Shown here: positions 1 to 6,999 of the stretch, piece after piece | How the letters are laid out: each line of letters begins with the position of its first letter | How positions within the stretch are numbered: position 1 is the stretch's first letter | Assembly: GCA_943357015.1 (NCBI GenBank) | Contig: CALRFZ010000004.1 | Coordinates: forward strand, 4,456 to 32,152 | DNA from: Candidatus Staskawiczbacteria bacterium | GTDB lineage: Bacteria > Patescibacteriota > Minisyncoccia > Minisyncoccales > Staskawiczbacteraceae | Direction: 5' to 3' | Length of the DNA: 27,697 bases | Notes under the pieces: generated by a model | Told to the model about the DNA's origin: nothing | What the model saw: only the letters and a program-made list of their open reading frames with translations | Database searches by the model: none | Made by a program: the position numbers and the translations under genes

Positions 1-816
1 GCAGTTTTTGCCGGCCATTTGATAGACTTTTTTATGACCCTCAAAACTACCTTTTTGACCATCAACATTACGATAATCTGAAAAGCTATCACCGCCAAAA
101 TTAATACCAGCGCGCAAAACTTTCTGAATAGCTAAATATAAGGCTTTTAGTTCTTTAGTGTTCAAATTTACCGCTAATTTTTCTGGGTGAATTTTAGCCC
201 ACCATAGCGCCTCGCTGGCGTAAATATTACCAATACCAGCAATTACATTGGGGCCCATAATTACCTGTTTTATTTTTCCTTTTTTGCCAGCAACACCACT
301 GGGTAAATTATTAAAAACTTCTTGGAATTTTTTAAAAGTAAAACTTTTCTCTAAAGGCTCTGGCCCTAAATTTTTAAATTCTGGCAATTCAAGTAAATGC
401 CCCGTTAACTGCAATTCAATTTTAGCAAATTTACGAACATCAGAAAGCGCAATCATTCTACCGTCATCAAGAAAAAACATAATGTGCAAAAAACCATTTA
501 TCTTTTCTTTTAATGCCTCGTTTTGAGTTGGCATCCAAATACCATTATTTTTCTCCCACACCCCAACCATTAAATGCCCCGTCATTTTCATATGGATTAA
601 AAGCGACCAACCTTCTGATAATTCAAAAATCACATTTTTGGCGCGACGCCAAATCCGAATAATTTTCTTTCCCTTAATTTGCTTTTTAAAATCCGTAAAG
701 TTTTTAGGCTTTTTAACTAACTTATCCCAATCTGACCAAACATCAATAAAGGTCCTATCAAGGACCTTTTTATTTAACCCATCAACTGTAGTTTGAACCT
801 CTGGTAATTCTGGCAT
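1..816 (-). CDS. mutM: formamidopyrimidine-DNA glycosylase (Fpg/MutM), 3' end cut by window edge
   Basis: Reading the minus strand from an ATG at 816 gives 272 codons open to the window edge. The protein begins MPELPEVQT, the family hallmark: after Met removal Pro2 is the Schiff-base nucleophile and Glu3 the general acid. An RRAK stretch near residue 60 holds the expected catalytic Lys. The helix-two-turn-helix region includes NVIAGIGNIYASEALW, and GGDSFSDYRNVDG precedes the zinc finger. The last visible residue, Cys272, should be the first Cys of the C-terminal zinc finger, so only about 20 residues are missing. The enzyme excises oxidised purines such as 8-oxoguanine in base-excision repair. 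It starts 6 bp after the HAMP-protein stop codon, so the two are probably cotranscribed. Identification is secure. Confidence 0.95.
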   Translation of the reverse strand, partial: MPELPEVQTTVDGLNKKVLDRTFIDVWSDWDKLVKKPKNFTDFKKQIKGKKIIRIWRRAKNVIFELSEGWSLLIHMKMTGHLMVGVWEKNNGIWMPTQNEALKEKINGFLHIMFFLDDGRMIALSDVRKFAKIELQLTGHLLELPEFKNLGPEPLEKSFTFKKFQEVFNNLPSGVAGKKGKIKQVIMGPNVIAGIGNIYASEALWWAKIHPEKLAVNLNTKELKALYLAIQKVLRAGINFGGDSFSDYRNVDGQKGSFEGHKKVYQMAGKNC

Positions 817-822
817 AAAATT

Positions 823-1446
823 TTATGATTCAGCGCTAACTTCAGATTCTACTTGCAGATCTTCTGATAATTTTTCAGGTTTTTTCTTTTTCACATCACG
901 CTTTTCTAGTTTTTCACCTAAGGCCAATATTTGATTTTTCAGTTCCAATAACTCAGCTTCCCTAGCCCGAGAATACTCTTTAAATTTCTCTGACTCTCCC
1001 ATCATTTTTTGTATTTCAAAAGTTCGATTTTGAATCTTTTTTTCCAAAGCATTAATAGTTTCTTTTAATGATTGAGTTTCAGCTTCAACTTTAATGCCCA
1101 CAGATTTTTTAATTTTTTCATTTTCGTTACTACTTTCTTCTAGTTGATCGGCTATTCTATTAAATATATTTGCCAACTGACCAAATTCATCTTTATTTTC
1201 TAGATAAAAACGACTCTTTAAATCCCCTCTACTTAATTCATCAGCTTTTTGCAGTAATTTTTTTACTGGTGAAACAAAATTTTGACCCGTAGCAAAACCA
1301 AATAAAAAAATATAAATTACCAAAAAACTAAAAATAAGGTAAAATGTGCTATTTAAATTATTATAATTAAGAGCAATAAAAGAAACGATAATAAAAAGTC
1401 CGGCAATAATAATTGGATACGCTATTTTAAAAGAAAGTTTTGACAT
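823..1446 (-). CDS. membrane protein with HAMP domain and long coiled coil, no output domain
   Basis: This is a 207-aa protein. Two hydrophobic helices (about residues 9-27 and 34-55) are joined by a very short loop, so there is almost no extracytoplasmic sensor. A HAMP-like segment follows at about 53-105 (SPVKKLLQKADELSRGDL, then DEFGQLANIFNRIADQL). The rest, about 105-185, is predicted coiled coil rich in Glu, Lys and Gln, ending in a charged tail. HAMP domains normally relay signals to kinase, cyclase or methyl-accepting domains, but none is present here. The gene lies between the 5'-3' exonuclease and mutM with short spacing, consistent with one minus-strand transcript. Its role is unknown. 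It may be a structural coiled-coil membrane protein or a signalling adaptor. Confidence 0.7.
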   Translation of the reverse strand: MSKLSFKIAYPIIIAGLFIIVSFIALNYNNLNSTFYLIFSFLVIYIFLFGFATGQNFVSPVKKLLQKADELSRGDLKSRFYLENKDEFGQLANIFNRIADQLEESSNENEKIKKSVGIKVEAETQSLKETINALEKKIQNRTFEIQKMMGESEKFKEYSRAREAELLELKNQILALGEKLEKRDVKKKKPEKLSEDLQVESEVSAES

Positions 1447-1499
1447 AAAGTTAAAATTTACAAATCTTAATTGCCTTTATTTTACCTTAAACAATTATT

Positions 1500-2387
1500 T
1501 TAATCAAAAATTAGCGTAGGCAATTTATCGATCATACTGGAAAAATTCAATTCTTTAAAAATCATTTCCAGTTTTTGTTTATCAAAATTACCAAACTTAC
1601 AATTCTCCAATTTAAAATCAAGATCCATATCTGCAACCGTAGTAACAAGCTGTAATGACATAAATGCTTTTTCTTTATTAGTACGTAATGCTTCTTTAAT
1701 TTTAGGTTTTAAAATCGCGGTATCGGTGGCCATTTCATCGTATAAATTTTTAATACTACCAAAACGCCCAATTAAATCCGATGCTATGGTTTTACCAATA
1801 CCCGCCACCCCCGGCACATTATCAGAACTATCTCCAGTTAAAGCTTTAAAATCATTCATTTGGCTTGGCGTAACTCCAAACCTTTCCATTACCTTTTCTT
1901 TATCGTAAATTATAGTTTCTTTTATACTCTTACCCGGCGTATAAACTTTTATGTTTTCATCTATCAGTTGTAAATTATCCAAGTCGCCACTGACAATAAA
2001 AACCTTGGCATCGGATGCGTATTTTTTGGCAATAGTGGCAATTAAATCATCGGCCTCAAAACCCTCTTTTTCAAATAAAGGAATATTAAACGCAGATAAA
2101 ACCGATTTAATAATTGGAAATTGAGAAATAATCCCATCAGGAGTTGGGGCGCGATGAGCTTTGTAATCTTCAAATTGCTCGTGGCGAAAAGTTGGTTTTT
2201 TGGTATCAAAACACGCCACCACATAATTAGCTTTTACATCTTTAATAGCTTTAAATAAAATCAACAAAAAACCATACACCGCGCCAGTTGCCTGACCCTT
2301 GGAATTTGTCAGTGGAGGCAAGGCGTGAAACGCGCGATATAAAAGCGAACTTGAATCAATAATGATTAATCGTTTTTCGTTTTCCAT
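1500..2387 (-). CDS. stand-alone 5'-3' exonuclease (PolA N-terminal domain / FEN-like)
   Basis: The 295-aa protein matches only the 5'-nuclease domain of DNA polymerase I. Visible motifs in order are IIIDSSSLLYRAFHAL (first metal-binding Asp), FDTKKPTFRHEQFEDYKAHR (the arginine/lysine-rich DNA-binding segment), FEADDLIATIA, SGDLDNLQL (acidic metal ligands) and GDSSDNVPGVAGIGKT (third acidic cluster leading into the helix-3-turn-helix). Such enzymes remove RNA primers and flaps during Okazaki-fragment maturation and repair. The protein stops right after this domain, and there is no proofreading or polymerase domain. A terminator lies just upstream (2415-2443), so it begins a new transcription unit followed by the HAMP protein and mutM. 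Confidence 0.93.
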   Translation of the reverse strand: MENEKRLIIIDSSSLLYRAFHALPPLTNSKGQATGAVYGFLLILFKAIKDVKANYVVACFDTKKPTFRHEQFEDYKAHRAPTPDGIISQFPIIKSVLSAFNIPLFEKEGFEADDLIATIAKKYASDAKVFIVSGDLDNLQLIDENIKVYTPGKSIKETIIYDKEKVMERFGVTPSQMNDFKALTGDSSDNVPGVAGIGKTIASDLIGRFGSIKNLYDEMATDTAILKPKIKEALRTNKEKAFMSLQLVTTVADMDLDFKLENCKFGNFDKQKLEMIFKELNFSSMIDKLPTLIFD

Positions 2388-2414
2388 ATATATATTTTAA
2401 CATTTTTTGCAATT

Positions 2415-2443
2415 TAAAAAAGCTGTCACTATTGCGACAGCTT
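2415..2443 (-). terminator. rho-independent terminator after the small protein gene
   Basis: Read on the minus strand, AAGCTGTC (2443-2436) and GACAGCTT (2427-2420) form a perfect 8-bp stem with an 8-nt loop, followed by a T-run. It sits 11 bp past the stop codon of the 2455-2661 gene and ahead of the exonuclease gene. Confidence 0.85.
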
Positions 2444-2454
2444 AACTTAAGTGC

Positions 2455-2661
2455 CTACCTTTGAATATTTTCCCTCCAAACAAGTTCGAAATCCTTTAGC
2501 TCATCGAAGATTTGGCGAGTTCTTGCAACATAATTCTTAGCATACTCCATTGCCTTATCTCTATCTTCAATTTTATTGAAGTCCGTTTTCATGCGTTGCC
2601 ACTCGTAACACCTATTACCAATTCGAACACACACAGGTTTTACTGTTTCAATGCACCACAT
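2455..2661 (-). CDS. small conserved-looking protein of unknown function (68 aa; 72 aa from the upstream ATG)
   Basis: Two in-frame ATGs exist, at 2673 and 2661. The second is preferred because GGAG lies 6 bases before it, which is unusual here since most genes in the window have no clear Shine-Dalgarno. The protein begins MWCIET and has a central CYEWQRMKT and a C-terminal FELVWRENIQR. The likely fold is two strands, a helix (DKAMEYAKNYVAR) and a strand. Its pattern resembles the 72-aa protein at 6692-6910: W near the start, aromatic plus K-x-K/T in the middle, an Ala-rich helix, then F-x(3-6)-W-[RK]-E. A weak promoter (TTGATA, 17-bp spacer, TTAAAT; 2703-2731) overlaps the end of tsaE, and a strong terminator follows. 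Function unknown. Confidence 0.7.
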   Translation of the reverse strand: MWCIETVKPVCVRIGNRCYEWQRMKTDFNKIEDRDKAMEYAKNYVARTRQIFDELKDFELVWRENIQR

Positions 2662-2717
2662 TTTATTCTCCATAAAAGTTATCTAAAGAACGATTCAATT
2701 ACATTTAAACACACTGT

Positions 2718-3167
2718 CTAAAATTTATCAATCTTTATTTCTCTAGTGTTTTCTTGCACATAATTAAATATTATTTTAATTACTTCTTTTGGTAGTAGTT
2801 TCTCAACTCTTTCTGGCCATTCAATAGCAATAATATTTTTAGGATCGGCAAAAATTTCTTGAAAATTTATAAATTCTAAATCCTGCTCATTTTCTAATCG
2901 ATATAAATCAAGATGATAAAAAAAACTAAAATTTGAATTCGGAATTTTAAACTTTTTCATAATTAAAAAAGTTGGACTATTAACTACCTCTGCAATTCCC
3001 AAACCTCTGGCAAAACCCTGCAAAAAAGTGGTTTTCCCATCACCCAGATTGCCGCGCAAAGCTAAAACCCGCGCTATTTTTTTAATTCCGCCAACTAAAA
3101 TTTCTTTAGCCAAACTTTCTCCCAACTCCTGCGTCTCTTTAAAATTTTTTGTATTTGACTTTTGCAT
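2718..3167 (-). CDS. tsaE: tRNA N6-threonylcarbamoyladenosine biosynthesis ATPase TsaE
   Basis: This 149-aa P-loop protein is typical TsaE length. Family motifs are LRGNLGDGKTTF (Walker A, residues 37-48; Asp replaces the more common Ala before GKT), SPTFLI, HLDLYRL and AIEWPERV. TsaE is the ATPase that works with TsaB, TsaD and TsaC to make the t6A modification at position 37 of ANN-decoding tRNAs. The partner genes are not in this window. It is divergent from the DHH-like gene with 37 bp between the start codons, so both promoters must be compact or overlapping. Confidence 0.93.
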   Translation of the reverse strand: MQKSNTKNFKETQELGESLAKEILVGGIKKIARVLALRGNLGDGKTTFLQGFARGLGIAEVVNSPTFLIMKKFKIPNSNFSFFYHLDLYRLENEQDLEFINFQEIFADPKNIIAIEWPERVEKLLPKEVIKIIFNYVQENTREIKIDKF

Positions 3168-3204
3168 ACAAATGAATTAGTTTAAATTTAATTAATAAAA
3201 ATCT

Positions 3205-3984
3205 ATGGAATCATTACAAGAATTAAAAAAACTTATTAATGAGGCAAAGAATATTTGCATAATTCCAAACCAATCTGACGAGCCAGAAAGCTTAACTGCT
3301 ACTTTGGCTCTTTTTTATACTCTAAAAGAATTACACAAAAATGTAAACCTCATTATACCGCAGTTACCAGAAAATTTATCATTTTTAATTCCCTCCTTGG
3401 ATTTTATCACCCAACCAAAAAACTTCGTCATTTCAATACCTAAAACCGTAGCTGATATTTCTCAAGTTTATTACGAAAAACAAGCGGAAAACTTAAAAAT
3501 TCACCTAACAATTGAAAGGGGTGCAATTAAAAAAGAAGCCATCTCTTTTTACTTCTCCGATACCAAGCCCGACCTCACTATTACCCTTGGCATACAAAAT
3601 TTTCACAAAGAACTTGGAGGAAAGCTTGATTCTTTTGGATTTTTATTAGATTCACCCATTATTAATATTGACAATAATCTTTTAAATTTAAAATTTGGTA
3701 AAATAAATTTAATAGAAGAAAAATCTTTATCAGAAATAATACTACAGATTAGCGCCCAGATTACAGACCAACTACCTAATAAAAATACCAGCCACTGCCT
3801 TTTAACTGGACTGACTATATATTATAAAAATTTTCAAGATGCCAATATTCCGCCAAACATATTTGAATTATGTGCCCAGCTAATGAAGCAAGGGGCAATG
3901 CGTCAAGAAATTATCAATAATTTATACCCTCAAAACTTACCAACAACTAATAATATAATAGAAGAAAAAAATATACACATTTAA
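3205..3984 (+). CDS. DHH-family (NrnA-like) protein with lost catalytic residues
   Basis: The 259-aa protein follows the NrnA/RecJ-like DHH phosphoesterase layout, but the metal-binding positions are replaced. Near the N-terminus IIPNQSDEPESLTATLAL aligns with the motif PHxxPDGDxxGSxLAL, changing His to Asn and both Asp to Glu. Later, INIDNNLLNLKFGKINLI aligns with the signature xIDHHxxNxxFGxINxV, so DHH has become DNN. Active members cleave short oligonucleotides, cyclic dinucleotides or pAp. This one is probably inactive, or uses different chemistry. It ends 12 bp before the GspE/PilB-type ATPase, so the two probably form an operon. The family assignment is by eye and moderately sure; the function is unknown. 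Confidence 0.6.
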   Translation: MESLQELKKLINEAKNICIIPNQSDEPESLTATLALFYTLKELHKNVNLIIPQLPENLSFLIPSLDFITQPKNFVISIPKTVADISQVYYEKQAENLKIHLTIERGAIKKEAISFYFSDTKPDLTITLGIQNFHKELGGKLDSFGFLLDSPIINIDNNLLNLKFGKINLIEEKSLSEIILQISAQITDQLPNKNTSHCLLTGLTIYYKNFQDANIPPNIFELCAQLMKQGAMRQEIINNLYPQNLPTTNNIIEEKNIHI

Positions 3985-3996
3985 AACTAATTATTA

Positions 3997-5364
3997 ATGG
4001 AAGAATCAAATAAAAAATTTGCGGGGTCGGTAACAATTACAAAAGAAATTATTTTGGATGTAAAAAAGTCTATCCACAGTATTATTGACTTTGAAAAAAA
4101 AATTAAAGAATACATTACCCAAAATACCACCAACCTTTTAGATATTATTTTATTTGGCGCCATAAACCTTGGAGCCTCTGATATTCATATTGAGCCCCAG
4201 TCAGATCAAATTAGACTACGCATTAGAATTGACGGCGTTTTACAAGATGCAGGTTTTTTTGAAACAACTATTTATCACAATTTATTAAGTCGACTAAAGT
4301 TATTATCAAAATTAAAATTAAATGTCACCAATAAACCCCAAGATGGACGCTTTACTATTGAAGCTGAAAACACTTTAATTGAAATTAGAACCTCAAGTCT
4401 ACCAGCTGAATACGGCGAATCAATTGTAATGAGAATTTTAAATCCGGAAAATTTAAGCCTTGAAGCTTTGGGACTAAGAAAAGATTTATACGAAATTTTA
4501 TCTCAAGAAATACAAAAACGCAACGGAATGATTGTGGTCACAGGCCCCACTAGCGCAGGAAAAACCACCAGCTTATATGCACTTTTAATGAAATTGCAAA
4601 ACCCAGGAATTAAAATCGTCACTATTGAAGATCCAATTGAATACCATTTAAAGGGCGTATCGCAAACCCAAGTCTCGCCCGGAGAATCTCACTTTAATCC
4701 TGCCACGGGCCAGATGGTCACTGAAAAAGGTTATGATTTTTCCGATGGATTGCGTTCTATCGTCAGGCAAAACCCTGATGTTATTTTAGTGGGAGAAATT
4801 CGAGATTTAGAAACCGCTAAAATTTCTCTGCAAGCAGCATTAACTGGACACTTATTACTATCAACCCTGCACACCAACGACGCTGCCGGCACAATTCCAA
4901 GACTTGTTGATTTGGGCGTTGACCTTTCTTCTATTGCTTCGGCGTTAAAGGTTTCGGTTGGGCAAAGATTATTAAGAAAGGTATGCCAAAAATGCGCAGT
5001 TATGACAACCCCTAATCCAGACGAATTGGCAGAAATAAAAAAAACCATTAAAAGTATTTTGCATCTACCAAAAGAAATTATTATTCCCAAAGATTTTTCT
5101 GAATTAAAAATTGCGCGCGCGCAAGAAAAGGGTTGCCAAGAATGTAATTATACGGGTTACAAAGGCAGAAAGGGTGTTTGTGAAATTTTATTGATAGACG
5201 ATGAAATGGAAAAGTTTATTCTAAAAAATCCGCCAGTTTCTGAAATTAAAGCTTTAGCAATTAAAAAGGGGATGGTTACAATTTATCAATCTGGAATTAT
5301 TGAAGTTATAATAGGAGAAACCACACTGGAAGAAGTAAAAAGGGTAATAGAAAAAGACGAATAA
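3997..5364 (+). CDS. type II secretion / type IV pilus assembly ATPase, GspE/PilB family
   Basis: The 455-aa secretion ATPase shows SDIHIEPQ (residues 61-68) opening the N-terminal PAS-like domain, Walker A GPTSAGKTT (183-191), the Asp box around EDPIEYHL, Walker B-type DVILVGEIRD (261-270) and the His box STLHTNDAAGTIPRL. Cys330, 333, 380 and 383 form the tetracysteine zinc site typical of GspE/PilB and absent from PilT. The usual large N-terminal MshEN-type domain is missing, leaving about 45 residues before the core. The protein would be a cytoplasmic hexamer powering pilin assembly for a type IV pilus or type II secretion apparatus. The platform protein, prepilin peptidase and pilins are not in the window. 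It is followed 20 bp later by the structured RNA candidate. Confidence 0.93.
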   Translation: MEESNKKFAGSVTITKEIILDVKKSIHSIIDFEKKIKEYITQNTTNLLDIILFGAINLGASDIHIEPQSDQIRLRIRIDGVLQDAGFFETTIYHNLLSRLKLLSKLKLNVTNKPQDGRFTIEAENTLIEIRTSSLPAEYGESIVMRILNPENLSLEALGLRKDLYEILSQEIQKRNGMIVVTGPTSAGKTTSLYALLMKLQNPGIKIVTIEDPIEYHLKGVSQTQVSPGESHFNPATGQMVTEKGYDFSDGLRSIVRQNPDVILVGEIRDLETAKISLQAALTGHLLLSTLHTNDAAGTIPRLVDLGVDLSSIASALKVSVGQRLLRKVCQKCAVMTTPNPDELAEIKKTIKSILHLPKEIIIPKDFSELKIARAQEKGCQECNYTGYKGRKGVCEILLIDDEMEKFILKNPPVSEIKALAIKKGMVTIYQSGIIEVIIGETTLEEVKRVIEKDE

Positions 5365-5383
5365 TCCACATTACCATAGAAAG

Positions 5384-5520
5384 AAAAACAGCTCTGGAGT
5401 TGGAGGCGTCATTGTATCTGGGATACAAGTAAAAGCGTGTTTAGGGAATAATCGAGCCGGAGCAAGATTATCCATACTAAGACATGCCCATATAAAACCT
5501 CCAACTCCAGAGCTGTTTTT
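5384..5520 (+). ncRNA. putative structured RNA: three-way junction closed by a perfect 23-bp stem
   Basis: The ends 5384-5406 and 5498-5520 are perfect reverse complements (23 bp). Inside are two further helices. P2 is 5412-5418 with 5422-5428 (7 bp, TGG loop). P3 is 5435-5440 with 5482-5487 (one G-U), then 5441-5444 with 5477-5480, then 5445-5453 with 5466-5473 (one bulge), capped by a 12-nt loop GAGCCGGAGCAA. Junction strands are A-rich. The 3' arm ends in TTTTT, so it could also terminate the GspE/PilB operon. It does not look like tmRNA, SRP RNA, RNase P RNA or any riboswitch I can recall. It could be a small RNA, a complex terminator, or a MITE-like inverted repeat, although I see no target-site duplication. 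Plus-strand orientation rests on the T-run. Confidence 0.45.
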
Positions 5521-5611
5521 GCGCAACTTTGTAGTTAAACTATAACAATAGTACTATAAATAAAAATGATATTTTAGACTATGTTGCCTATTATATCACC
5601 TACAACTATAT

Positions 5612-6622
5612 ATGTCAAGTCTTTTAGATAAAAGCATTAAACCTGAGGATGAAATACTAGATTCATCTTTAAGACCCAAAAATTGGGCGGACTATGTGGG
5701 GCAGGAAAAAATTAAAGAAAATATTCAAATTATTCTTACCGCCGCCAAACAAAGAGGTCAATCACCAGACCATTTATTGCTCTATGGTAATTCTGGGCTT
5801 GGAAAAACCACCCTTGCCCAGTTAGTAGCCCTAGAAATGGGTAAAAAAATCCGCATCACTTCTGGCCCAGCTATTGAACGAGCGGGAGACTTGGCGGCTA
5901 TTTTAACCAATCTTCAAGAGGGTGATGTATTATTTTTAGACGAAATCCACCGAATGCACAAAACCATTGAAGAATATATTTATCCGGCTATGGAAGATTA
6001 CAAGTTAAACTTAATTTTGGGTAAAGGGCCGATGGCCCGCACTATGGAATTAAAATTACCGCGCTTTACTTTAATTGGCGCTACTACGCGTCCAGGACTT
6101 TTATCCACCCCGCTTCGCAATCGTTTTGGCGGGACATTTCAGTTAAACTTTTATAAGCCAGAAGATATTGAAAAAATTATTCAAAGATCTGCCAAACTTT
6201 TGCAAATTCAAATTCACCCGGAAGCCGTAAAAGTTATTGCGCAAAGATCGCGCTTTACTCCGCGAGTTGCCAATCGCCTCTTAAAAAGAGTGCGAGACTT
6301 TGCTCAAGTCAAAAATCAAGGCATTGTAACGCTCGATATAGCCCAGCACGCCTTAGGGTCTTTAGAAGTTGACCATATGGGACTTGAGCCCGGAGACATA
6401 AAAATTTTATTAGCTTTGATTGAAAAATTTGATGGCGGGCCTGTGGGATTGCAATCATTGGCCGCATCAGCACTTGAAGAAGAAGATACAATTTTAGATA
6501 TGTATGAACCTTATTTAATGCAACTGGGATTTATTGAAAGAACACCCAAGGGCCGCGTGGCATCAAAGCTAGCCTACTCTCATTTAAAAATTAAATATAC
6601 CAAAACTGGAAATTTTATTTGA
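5612..6622 (+). CDS. ruvB: Holliday junction branch-migration helicase RuvB
   Basis: The 336-aa protein is full family length. Visible motifs are SLRPKNWADYVGQEKIKENI (N-terminal signature), YGNSGLGKTTLA (Walker A), LFLDEIHRM (Walker B), GATTRPGLLSTPLRNRFG (sensor and arginine-finger region), the small AAA+ lid domain (FTPRVANRLLKRVRDFA) and a C-terminal winged helix (FDGGPVGLQSLAASALEEE, then GFIERTPKGRVA). RuvB rings drive branch migration with RuvA before RuvC cleavage. ruvC is at 11804 in the same window, but ruvA is not here. The 91-bp gap after the structured RNA probably contains its promoter, though no strong one stands out. Confidence 0.97.
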   Translation: MSSLLDKSIKPEDEILDSSLRPKNWADYVGQEKIKENIQIILTAAKQRGQSPDHLLLYGNSGLGKTTLAQLVALEMGKKIRITSGPAIERAGDLAAILTNLQEGDVLFLDEIHRMHKTIEEYIYPAMEDYKLNLILGKGPMARTMELKLPRFTLIGATTRPGLLSTPLRNRFGGTFQLNFYKPEDIEKIIQRSAKLLQIQIHPEAVKVIAQRSRFTPRVANRLLKRVRDFAQVKNQGIVTLDIAQHALGSLEVDHMGLEPGDIKILLALIEKFDGGPVGLQSLAASALEEEDTILDMYEPYLMQLGFIERTPKGRVASKLAYSHLKIKYTKTGNFI

Positions 6623-6646
6623 TAAAAAAAGTTTTTTGTGTAAAAT
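6619..6646 (+). promoter_or_regulatory. sigma-70-type promoter for the 72-aa small gene
   Basis: TTGATA (6619-6624), a 16-bp spacer and TAAAAT (6641-6646). The -35 element overlaps the ruvB stop codon. Transcription would start near 6653, about 40 bases before the ATG at 6692. Confidence 0.45.
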
Positions 6647-6691
6647 AAAATCTATGTCGTTTTGAGTCGCTCTTTTTATTGGGAGATTATC

Positions 6692-6910
6692 ATGCTACAA
6701 AGCGAATCTGGTTGGTACGTGCAACTGCAAATTTGCAATGGCGCGCAAGATTACTGGGAGGAGGTTAAACTAAAAACAAATGGCCGGTATTGCGTGGATG
6801 AGGCATTAAAAGAAGCCCGAGAATTGCTGGCAGAAAAAATTGATGCCAGTCAATTTAGAATCGCAAAAGCTGTGATTGCATGGAAAGAAAGAAATTTAAT
6901 AGCACCATAA
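6692..6910 (+). CDS. small protein of unknown function (72 aa)
   Basis: The ATG at 6692 is chosen because GGGAG lies 7 bases upstream; an in-frame TTG at 6662 has no such support. The protein begins MLQSESGWYVQLQI, has DYWEEVKLKT in the middle, an Ala/Glu-rich helix (EALKEARELLAEK), and ends with an F-R-I-A strand, AWKERN and LIAP. The likely fold is beta-beta-alpha-beta. It resembles the small protein at 2455-2661 in length, spacing of aromatic residues and a final W-[RK]-E, though identity is low. It has its own promoter and a strong terminator, so it is a monocistronic unit. No known domain is recognised. Confidence 0.7.
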   Translation: MLQSESGWYVQLQICNGAQDYWEEVKLKTNGRYCVDEALKEARELLAEKIDASQFRIAKAVIAWKERNLIAP

Positions 6911-6916
6911 AAACCT

Positions 6917-6944
6917 TCGCCACCGCCCAGTGGCGATTTTTTTT
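6917..6944 (+). terminator. rho-independent terminator after the 72-aa gene
   Basis: TCGCCAC (6917-6923) pairs perfectly with GTGGCGA (6930-6936) around a 6-nt loop, followed by eight T residues. Confidence 0.9.
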
Positions 6945-6960
6945 AAAATTATGTAAAACA

Positions 6961-6982
6961 AAAAGAGTAAATTTACTCTTTT
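6961..6982 (-). terminator. palindromic terminator at the end of the kinase gene
   Basis: A perfect 22-bp palindrome (AAAAGAGTAAATTTACTCTTTT) lies 17 bp beyond the kinase stop codon. T-rich sequence lies on both sides, so it can act for either strand. With the hairpin at 6917-6944 it separates the convergent units. Confidence 0.6.
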
Positions 6983-6999
6983 GTTTTTCAATTATTATT

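Noticed and set aside
4731..5090. 119-codon minus-strand frame inside the GspE/PilB gene
   Set aside because: It overlaps fully conserved ATPase motifs and has no recognisable protein character.
5384..5520. tmRNA, SRP RNA or RNase P RNA identity for the structured element
   Set aside because: Too short for tmRNA or RNase P, and no SRP helix 8 motif or tmRNA tRNA-like end is visible.
6662..6691. TTG start for the 72-aa small protein
   Set aside because: No ribosome-binding site; the ATG at 6692 has GGGAG at the right distance.
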